Shown here piece after piece: positions 1-4,895 of a stretch of 7,682 nt of DNA (positions within the stretch are counted from its first letter, which is position 1; every line of letters begins with the position of its first letter). The notes under the pieces were generated by a model. That model worked only from the letters and a program-made list of their open reading frames with translations. It ran no database searches and was not told where the DNA came from. Made by a program: the position numbers and the translations under genes. The stretch comes from Selenomonadaceae bacterium. Lineage in GTDB: Bacteria > Bacillota > Negativicutes > Selenomonadales > Selenomonadaceae. Location of the stretch: positions 1-7,682 of the forward strand of contig JAFUTM010000098.1 of NCBI GenBank assembly GCA_017484235.1, written 5' to 3'.

Positions 1-1235
1 ATAAACCAAGACTCACGTGCATAATAAATCAACGGTGTATCACATCTCCAGCAGTGAGGATAGCTGTGCTCAAATTTCGGAGCCTTCAAAAGTTTGCCAG
101 ATTTTTTCAAATCGTCAAGAATCAGCGGATCAGCATCCTTAACAAATACACCAGCCCACTTGGTTTCAGCAGACATTTGACCTTTAGCGTCAACGAACTG
201 AACAAAAGCAATGTCATTTTTTTTGCAAACTCGATTATCATCTTCACCAAATGCCGGTGCAATATGTACAATTCCAGTTCCGTCTTCGGTTGTTACATAA
301 TCATCACAAACTATAATAAATGCCTTCTTGCCGCTCTTTTTAACAATCTCATTCGCGAAAGGATAAAGCGGCTCGTATTCTTTGCCAGCAAGCTGACTGC
401 CCTTGACGACATTTAAAATTTCTCGTTCACCGTCAATTCCGTCAAAAACACTATCAATGAGCTTTTCCGCAAGAATGTAAATTGTATCTCCTACTTTAAT
501 TTTAGCATAATCAACATCTGCATTAACGCAGAGGCCCAAGTTAGACGGCAGTGTCCAAGGAGTTGTCGTCCACGCGAGGAAATAAGCATCTTCACCTTTA
601 ACTTTAAACTTGACCATTGCGCTGCGTTCTTTAACGTCTTTGTAACCTTGTGCCACTTCGTGAGATGAAAGCGGCGTGCCGCAGCGCGGGCAGTAAGGTA
701 CAACTTTGTGACCTTTATATAATAATCCGCGTTCAAATATTTTTTTGAGTGCCCACCATTCAGACTCAATGTAATTATTTTCATAAGTAATATATGGATC
801 GTCCATATTTGCCCAGAAGCCGACGACTCCAGAAAATTCTTCCCACATTGATTTATATTTCCAGACGGATTCACGGCACTTTTTTATAAATGGCTCAATG
901 CCATATTTTTCAATCTGTTCTTTACCGTTGATTCCGATTAACTTCTCAACTTCTAATTCAACCGGTAAGCCGTGAGTATCCCAGCCGGCTTTGCGCAGAA
1001 CTTTTTTGCCCTTCATTGATTGATAGCGCGGAAATAAATCCTTGATGACACGAGTAAGAACGTGACCGATATGCGGCTGACTATTAGCAGTCGGCGGTCC
1101 GTCATAAAATGTAAAATCTTCGCAGCCAGCACGCTGATCAATTGCCTTTTGTGCAATGTCGTTATCTTTCCAAAATTTTTCAACTTCGCTTTCACGACTG
1201 GCAAAGTTTAAATTTGTATCAACTTTACTATACAA
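1..1235 (-). CDS. ileS: Isoleucyl-tRNA synthetase, type 2 (IleRS2), N-terminal 411 residues; continues past the left edge
   Basis: This cytoplasmic class I synthetase charges tRNA-Ile with isoleucine and edits mischarged valine. Seen, numbering from the TTG start: the HIGH motif at residues 55-58 within [23 protein letters not shown] at 84-93, a zinc knuckle with C182 and C185 ([15 protein letters not shown]), the threonine-rich editing motif WTTTPWTLP at 222-230, the editing-site stretch [15 protein letters not shown] at 319-333, and a second CxxC at 395/398. The THGLPVE form and the [13 protein letters not shown] stretch resemble Thermus-type IleRS, so this is the type-2 (eukaryote-like) class rather than the E. 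coli-like class. The family is about 1,030-1,050 residues, so roughly 40% is present and the KMSKS loop lies outside. I prefer the TTG at 1235-1233: GGAG lies 9 bases upstream, whereas the in-frame ATG at 1244 directly abuts it. [11 protein letters not shown] is also the usual family beginning. Confidence 0.97.
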   Translation of the reverse strand, partial: MYSKVDTNLNFASRESEVEKFWKDNDIAQKAIDQRAGCEDFTFYDGPPTANSQPHIGHVLTRVIKDLFPRYQSMKGKKVLRKAGWDTHGLPVELEVEKLIGINGKEQIEKYGIEPFIKKCRESVWKYKSMWEEFSGVVGFWANMDDPYITYENNYIESEWWALKKIFERGLLYKGHKVVPYCPRCGTPLSSHEVAQGYKDVKERSAMVKFKVKGEDAYFLAWTTTPWTLPSNLGLCVNADVDYAKIKVGDTIYILAEKLIDSVFDGIDGEREILNVVKGSQLAGKEYEPLYPFANEIVKKSGKKAFIIVCDDYVTTEDGTGIVHIAPAFGEDDNRVCKKNDIAFVQFVDAKGQMSAETKWAGVFVKDADPLILDDLKKSGKLLKAPKFEHSYPHCWRCDTPLIYYARESWF

Positions 1236-1244
1236 TATATTCAT

Positions 1245-1248
1245 CTCC
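1245..1248 (-). promoter_or_regulatory. Ribosome binding site that decides the ileS start
   Basis: On the minus strand GGAG is followed at once by ATG (1244-1242), which leaves no spacing, and after 9 bases by an in-frame TTG (1235-1233). The same GGAG plus 9-base arrangement precedes the korC start on the other strand, supporting TTG as the real ileS initiation codon. Confidence 0.6.
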
Positions 1249-1325
1249 GTTTTATTATTGATAACTTTTATATTTTAACGCATAGTCAATCAAAATGCAA
1301 ATTTATTGTCAACAAAATTAAGATC

Positions 1326-1354
1326 ATTATATTTTTTTGTATACATAACAAAAA
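1326..1354 (-). promoter_or_regulatory. Candidate ileS promoter
   Basis: The minus strand has a perfect TATAAT at 1331-1326. At a 17-base spacing the -35 position (1354-1349) reads TTTTTG, a poor match, so the call rests mainly on the -10. It would give a leader of about 80 bases. A minus-strand TTGACA at 1312-1307 is an alternative -35, but I find no good -10 at 16-19 bases from it. The candidate lies nearly back to back with the korC promoter. Confidence 0.35.
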
Positions 1355-1358
1355 AGTA

Positions 1359-1386
1359 TTGACATCTATGTAAAATTTGGTATACT
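1359..1386 (+). promoter_or_regulatory. Strong sigma-A-type promoter for korC
   Basis: A perfect -35 TTGACA at 1359-1364 and a -10 TATACT at 1381-1386 are separated by 16 bases. Transcription should begin near 1393, giving a leader of about 50 bases. The hexamer GTATAC occurs at 1339-1344, upstream of the -35, and again at 1380-1385, overlapping the -10, so a regulator could act here. That last point is inference. Confidence 0.8.
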
Positions 1387-1443
1387 ATACACATAAAGAT
1401 GATTTAAGTAAATTACATAAATGAATATATGGAGATGGAAACA

Positions 1444-1998
1444 ATGAGAAAACAATTAAGACTTTCAGGTTCAGGTGGACAAGGCGTAATCACAGCAGCT
1501 ATCATTCTTGCAGAAGCAGCAGTTTCAGAAGGCAAAGATGCTGTACAGTCACAGTCTTACGGACCAGAGGCACGCGGTGGTGCTTCCAAGTCAGAAGTTA
1601 TCATTGACGACGGAACGATTTTCCATCCACACGTCAAAAATCCAGATTTCGTACTTGCAATGACGCAGAAGGCTGCTGACAAGTATTATACCGATCTCGA
1701 CGATGATGGTATGTTGGTTGTTGATTCTGACTTGGTACCAGAAATTCCAGATTTTAAAAACGTAGTTGCAATTCCAATTACTAAACTTGCAATTGAAGAA
1801 GTTGGCAAGCCACTCTTCGCAAACATCGTTGCACTCGGCGCACTTGTCAGACTTACAGGCATCGTAGATTTTGAAACAATTAAAACGGCAGTTGCACATC
1901 GTGTACCGTCTCATACAATTGAGCAGAATATGCACGCTCTCCAAGTTGGATATGAGGCAGCTGATGCACTTCAAAGTGAATATAACGCTGTTGCGTAA
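1444..1998 (+). CDS. korC: 2-oxoacid:ferredoxin oxidoreductase, gamma subunit (KorC-like), 184 aa
   Basis: This is the gamma subunit/domain (pyruvate ferredoxin oxidoreductase gamma family) of enzymes that oxidatively decarboxylate 2-oxoacids to acyl-CoA while reducing ferredoxin in the cytoplasm. Seen: the glycine-rich GSGGQGV at residues 9-15, the family signature GPEARGG at 40-46, and a C-terminal segment beginning RVPSHTIEQN typical of the family. Length matches the usual 175-190 residues. Three in-frame ATGs exist at 1429, 1435 and 1444; I chose 1444 because GGAG at 1431-1434 lies 9 bases upstream and the protein then begins directly with MRKQLRLSGSGGQG. The gene has its own promoter and terminator and stands alone, although gamma subunits are usually the last gene of a korDABC-type cluster. 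Its partners must lie elsewhere. The substrate (2-oxoglutarate, pyruvate or branched 2-oxoacid) cannot be settled from this subunit; korC is the best-fitting name. Confidence 0.88.
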   Translation: MRKQLRLSGSGGQGVITAAIILAEAAVSEGKDAVQSQSYGPEARGGASKSEVIIDDGTIFHPHVKNPDFVLAMTQKAADKYYTDLDDDGMLVVDSDLVPEIPDFKNVVAIPITKLAIEEVGKPLFANIVALGALVRLTGIVDFETIKTAVAHRVPSHTIEQNMHALQVGYEAADALQSEYNAVA

Positions 1999-2018
1999 AT
2001 ATAAATGAGCGATTGATA

Positions 2019-2054
2019 AAAAATCCGTTTAACGTAAATGTTAGACGGATTTTT
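2019..2054 (+). terminator. Intrinsic terminator after korC
   Basis: A 15-pair stem (2019-2033 with 2040-2054) contains one T-G wobble at 2029/2044 and a 6-base loop, GTAAAT. The core is ATCCGT/ACGGAT, flanked by an A-run on the left and a T-run on the right. It begins 20 bases after the korC stop codon, making korC a one-gene unit. Confidence 0.9.
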
Positions 2055-2124
2055 AGTTATGTCAAAAATAGTCACCAAAACGATTAGTTGATTGGTAATT
2101 GCAACGAACTTTTGATAAATTTAC

Positions 2125-2154
2125 TTGACAATGTTACTGTATTAAACTTAAAAT
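2125..2154 (+). promoter_or_regulatory. Promoter for the SPFH-domain gene
   Basis: A perfect TTGACA at 2125-2130 and TAAAAT at 2149-2154 (five of six consensus bases) are separated by 18 bases. The expected transcription start near 2161 lies 30 bases before the ATG at 2190. It also lies downstream of the earlier in-frame ATG at 2088, which argues against that longer reading frame. Confidence 0.7.
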
Positions 2155-2189
2155 ATAAGCAGAATATTTATGGAAGTGAGTGGTTTAGT

Positions 2190-3500
2190 ATGGGTTTAAT
2201 TAAAGCCGCACTGGGCGCAGCAGGCGGAGTTCTGGCTGACCAGTGGAAAGATTATTTTTACTGTGACAGCTTACCACCGAATGTTTTAGTTGCTATTGGC
2301 AGACGGCACGGCGGTACACAAGGACGCAGCTCCAATACGAGTGCTGAAAATGTCATTACTAACGGATCTAAACTCGTTGTCAATAATGGCCAGTGTATGA
2401 TTATTGTTGATGACGGTAAAGTCAGTGAAGTATGTTCCGAGCCTGGCAATTACACTTATGACGCTGCAGCCGAACCGTCCATTTTTACTGGAAGCGGCGG
2501 TCTCTCTGAGAAAATTATGTTAGTTTTTGAACAGATTGGCAAACGCTTTACATTTGGCGGCGCTCCTGGTAAAGATCAAAGAATATACTATTTTAACACT
2601 AAAGAAATTACCGGAAATAAATATGGTACGCCTTCGCCGATTCCATTCCGCGCAGTAGATAGAAATATAAATCTTGACACGGATATTTCGGTTAAATGTT
2701 TTGGCGAATATAGTTATAAAATTGTCAATCCGATTCTGTTTTATACAAACGTCTGCGGCAATGTAACTGATACTTTTGATCGCAGTCAAATTGACAGCCA
2801 GCTCAAGACCGAACTTTTAACTGCGTTGCAGCCAGCTTTTGCAAAAATTTCAGAACTTGAGATCCGTCCGAGTGGATTGCCTGCTCATACAATGGAAATC
2901 GCTGAAGTTTTAAATAAAGTACTTGATGCAAAGTGGAGTGAAAGACGTGGCATTGAGGTAGTTGAGTTCGGAATCAGCAATGTCAGTATTTCTGACGAAG
3001 ATGCGCAAATGATTAAAGATTTGCAGCGCACCAGATCGCTCAGTTCACCGGATATGGCGGCGGCAAATTGGATTGCCTCTAACGCTGAAGCTCAGAAGAC
3101 GGCAGCCGGCAACGCTGCTGGCGCAATGACTGGTTTTATGGGTATGGGTATGCTCAATAATATGGGTGGCGGCTCCAATGTCAATTCAATGTTTGATATG
3201 CTCGGTCGAAGCGGGCAACAAAATCAGCCACAACAGAATAAACCGTCAGCGTCAAATGGCTGGACTTGTGATTGTGGTCACAGCGGCAATACTGGTAAGT
3301 TCTGCGCTGAATGTGGCAAGCCTAAACCTGCACCAGCCGGTGAATGGACTTGTGATTGTGGTGCAAAAAATACTGGCAAATTCTGTCAAGAGTGCGGCAA
3401 GCCTAAACCTGCACCAGCTGGCGAATGGACTTGCGAAGACTGCGGTCATACCGGCAACACTGGTAAATTCTGTGCCGAGTGCGGTAAACCAAGACCTTAA
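2190..3500 (+). CDS. SPFH-domain (virion core protein/YdjI-like) protein with three C-terminal zinc ribbons, 436 aa
   Basis: Related SPFH proteins are membrane-associated scaffolds; B. subtilis YdjI, of this subgroup, is linked to membrane recruitment of the phage-shock protein PspA. Seen: an N-terminal small-residue, possibly amphipathic stretch (GLIKAALGAAGGVLADQW), then an SPFH-like core from about 20 to 290 with family-type motifs YYFNTKE at 133-139 and YGTPSPIPF at 145-153. A Gly/Met/Asn/Gln-rich linker spans about 305-357. Three ribbons start at W358, W386 and W413, each WTCxCG or WTCxxCG followed by GKFCxECGKP. There is no signal peptide or clear transmembrane helix. I chose ATG 2190, with a GGAAGTGAG ribosome binding site at 2172-2180, over the in-frame ATG at 2088: the intervening 34 residues do not look like this family and include the promoter. 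No PspA-like or YdjG/YdjH-like gene is adjacent. The assignment rests on motif recognition; the exact role is unknown. Confidence 0.87.
   Translation: MGLIKAALGAAGGVLADQWKDYFYCDSLPPNVLVAIGRRHGGTQGRSSNTSAENVITNGSKLVVNNGQCMIIVDDGKVSEVCSEPGNYTYDAAAEPSIFTGSGGLSEKIMLVFEQIGKRFTFGGAPGKDQRIYYFNTKEITGNKYGTPSPIPFRAVDRNINLDTDISVKCFGEYSYKIVNPILFYTNVCGNVTDTFDRSQIDSQLKTELLTALQPAFAKISELEIRPSGLPAHTMEIAEVLNKVLDAKWSERRGIEVVEFGISNVSISDEDAQMIKDLQRTRSLSSPDMAAANWIASNAEAQKTAAGNAAGAMTGFMGMGMLNNMGGGSNVNSMFDMLGRSGQQNQPQQNKPSASNGWTCDCGHSGNTGKFCAECGKPKPAPAGEWTCDCGAKNTGKFCQECGKPKPAPAGEWTCEDCGHTGNTGKFCAECGKPRP
3261..3497 (+). repeat. Three tandem 84/81/72-base repeats encoding zinc ribbons
   Basis: Units begin at 3261, 3345 and 3426 and encode 28, 27 and 24 residues. 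Each holds two cysteine pairs, expected to bind one zinc ion, and the first two end in a Pro/Ala-rich linker (PKPAPAGE). Unit 2 is the compact form. Unit 1 has one extra residue between the cysteine pairs. Unit 3 has a CxxC instead of CxC first pair and stops after the second pair, ending the protein with GKPRP. Units differ at many synonymous positions, so the duplication is not fresh. Confidence 0.9.
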
Positions 3501-3518
3501 TCTATAAAGTATATAATT

Positions 3519-3580
3519 AAAAGTTTTATTGTCAAATTAGTTCTGTTAATTTTTTGATATATTGACAGTAAAACTTTTTT
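3519..3580 (+). terminator. Long-stem intrinsic terminator after the SPFH gene
   Basis: Arms 3519-3534 and 3563-3578 pair over 16 bases with a single T-G wobble (AAAAGTTTTA(T/C)TGTCA), and the right arm ends in a run of six Ts (3575-3580). The 28-base loop contains a small inner inverted repeat, AATTA/TAATT. The loop is longer than usual, but arm quality and the T-run support termination. It begins 18 bases after the SPFH stop codon and separates that gene from the following operon. Confidence 0.75.
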
Positions 3581-3586
3581 AATTGA

Positions 3587-3614
3587 TTGATTGATTTGAT
3601 GTTACTGCTATTTA
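3587..3614 (+). promoter_or_regulatory. Candidate promoter for the secreted-protein/addB operon
   Basis: A -35-like TTGATT at 3587-3592 and a -10-like TATTTA at 3609-3614 are 16 bases apart, just after the terminator and about 30 bases before the ATG at 3644. The -35 sits inside a short TTGA tandem repeat (3583-3596), so several registers are possible. The match is moderate and the call is tentative. Confidence 0.35.
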
Positions 3615-3643
3615 TGTACTTCTCAAGTAATGGAGTGATATTG

Positions 3644-4321
3644 ATGAAAAAATTTTTTGTATTACTGATTCTTTTGTTGATGATTGCACCAAATTGTTTT
3701 GCAATGACTTTTTCTCAGCCTGTAAAGATTGGTGAAGTGACTCTTCCACCAATGGGCTATTTTGAAATTGATGAATGTTCTTATCACGATGGTGTACTTT
3801 GTACAGAAAAAGAATATGCACATCTTAAAATGTATGAAAGAGGTATCGCAAGATTTGGAACTGGAGAAGACGCTTTATATTTTCATTACAATGCAAAACA
3901 AATTGTAAATAAATACGAGCCTTTATCAAAATTTGGCAGTCAAGATATAAAAAATGCAATTCAAATTGTTCCTGGTATTTCAACCGTTATAAAAATGATA
4001 AAAACTAATTCTGGAATTACATTTTACCTTTTGATACACGGAAATGCAGCGGGATTTGGAGTCAACAGCACTCTAATTGGGAAAAGAAAAGATGGAACTT
4101 TTGTAAAATATTTTGATACTGAGGAAATAAAAGAAAAATATTTTGAATCAGCAAGAAGTGTAACTGACGAAGAAGATAAAATTTATCTCAAAGAAAATGA
4201 AATAATAATAGGATATGGACAATATGATATGAAAAAATATAAATATGTTCATTCTGGTGAATTTCGGTTTAAATGGGACGAGGCAGCGCAATGGTTTGGA
4301 GTAGAACAGGTGGTGTATTGA
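3644..4321 (+). CDS. Exported protein of unknown function, 225 aa
   Basis: I do not recognise a family. Seen: a classic Sec signal peptide (MKKFFVLLILLLMIAPNCFA) with likely cleavage after A20, leaving about 205 residues with no further membrane segment. The C18 context APNC is not a good lipobox, so a soluble periplasmic or secreted protein is more likely than a lipoprotein. The mature part has only two cysteines, C45 and C53, which could form a disulfide. It is rich in Lys, Glu and aromatic residues and ends in a Trp/Phe-containing segment (FRFKWDEAAQWFG). The start has a good ribosome binding site, GGAGTGA at 3632-3638; upstream in-frame ATGs lack one and would bury the signal peptide. The stop overlaps the next start by one base, implying co-translation with the following exported protein and addB. 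Base composition is clearly poorer in G+C than korC or the SPFH gene. Confidence 0.85.
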   Translation: MKKFFVLLILLLMIAPNCFAMTFSQPVKIGEVTLPPMGYFEIDECSYHDGVLCTEKEYAHLKMYERGIARFGTGEDALYFHYNAKQIVNKYEPLSKFGSQDIKNAIQIVPGISTVIKMIKTNSGITFYLLIHGNAAGFGVNSTLIGKRKDGTFVKYFDTEEIKEKYFESARSVTDEEDKIYLKENEIIIGYGQYDMKKYKYVHSGEFRFKWDEAAQWFGVEQVVY

Positions 4322-4881
4322 TGATGAAGAAAGTTTTTTTGACGTTAATAGTTTTAATTATGATTTTAATAAATTCTGTCGTTTCAGCAGAAGAAATTGA
4401 TTCCGACATTCTGGTAAACGATATGTATAATAATCCAAAAAATTATGTTTATATAGGTCACATTTCAAATGCAGGTGATTCGATTTTTGTAATTAAGTCT
4501 TCTGTTGATGTTCAGGAATACAAACCACCAAAATATATTATCAAGGTAAGGTGTGCTCAATTTTGGGCTAGAGGGCTGGTTCCGTTAAAATTTAGACCTA
4601 AAGATACTGCTAATTTATCAGTAGGATTCCGATTTATGTACGACTATAATTTAAAAAAAATATATGTTGAAGAAAGAGATAAAAATAATAAAATAAATTG
4701 GAGACAGCTTGATGAAAAAAAGGCTAATGGTGGATTATTATCTATGAAATCTATGGAATTTACAGCTGCAGAGTTAGCATTTTATTGGGCTTATAATATG
4801 AGTTTTTTTGATGAGCCCGTTTCAGATATAGCAAAACAATATATTAAAAAAGGCAACGGCACCTTTGAATCATTACGATAG
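4321..4881 (+). CDS. Exported protein of unknown function, 186 aa
   Basis: I do not recognise a named family. Seen: an N-terminal signal peptide (MMKKVFLTL...SVVSA) with likely cleavage after A23 before EEIDSD, then about 163 soluble residues. There is one cysteine, C78. A central aromatic stretch (FRFMYDYNLKKIYVE) and a C-terminal stretch (AAELAFYWAYNMSFFDEP) look like conserved cores; similar phrases seem familiar from small exported proteins of Negativicutes, but I cannot verify this. The start is ATG 4321, sharing its A with the previous TGA stop; a second ATG follows at once (4324). AGGTGG at 4308-4313, inside the upstream gene, is the ribosome binding site, with 7 bases to the first ATG. 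The TAG stop is overlapped by the addB ribosome binding site. It has no detectable sequence similarity to its upstream neighbour beyond the signal peptide. Confidence 0.84.
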   Translation: MMKKVFLTLIVLIMILINSVVSAEEIDSDILVNDMYNNPKNYVYIGHISNAGDSIFVIKSSVDVQEYKPPKYIIKVRCAQFWARGLVPLKFRPKDTANLSVGFRFMYDYNLKKIYVEERDKNNKINWRQLDEKKANGGLLSMKSMEFTAAELAFYWAYNMSFFDEPVSDIAKQYIKKGNGTFESLR

Positions 4882-4885
4882 AGGA
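4881..4885 (+). promoter_or_regulatory. addB ribosome binding site overlapping the upstream stop
   Basis: GAGGA at 4881-4885 begins on the last base of the preceding TAG (4879-4881) and lies 10 bases before the addB ATG at 4896. The overlap suggests coupling of addB translation to the upstream exported-protein gene. Confidence 0.6.
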
Positions 4886-4895
4886 ACGGTAATAA

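Noticed and set aside
54..416. 120-codon plus-strand open frame
   Set aside because: It lies antisense to the well-conserved ileS coding sequence and encodes nothing recognisable.
491..874. 127-codon minus-strand open frame
   Set aside because: It is another frame of the same strand as ileS, which fully explains the region.
1284..1312. Minus-strand TTGACA (1312-1307) with TTGACT (1289-1284) as ileS promoter elements
   Set aside because: No acceptable -10 lies 16-19 bases downstream of either element.
1245..1440. T-box or other riboswitch between ileS and korC
   Set aside because: No GGTGGNACC-type antiterminator core or terminator hairpin is visible on the minus strand, and the region is occupied by promoters.
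2088..2189. Longer N-terminus for the SPFH protein from ATG 2088
   Set aside because: The extra 34 residues do not resemble the family, there is no convincing ribosome binding site, and a good promoter (2125-2154) lies inside this stretch.
3261..3497. CRISPR-like array
   Set aside because: The repeats are in-frame coding units for zinc ribbons with no unique spacers.
3166..3507. 113-codon plus-strand open frame overlapping the zinc ribbons
   Set aside because: It is a shifted frame of the repeat-rich SPFH tail, and its apparent repeats are inherited from the real gene.
3644..3703. Lipoprotein signal for the first exported protein
   Set aside because: The cysteine at residue 18 is preceded by A-P-N, which does not fit a lipobox; cleavage after A20 fits signal peptidase I better.
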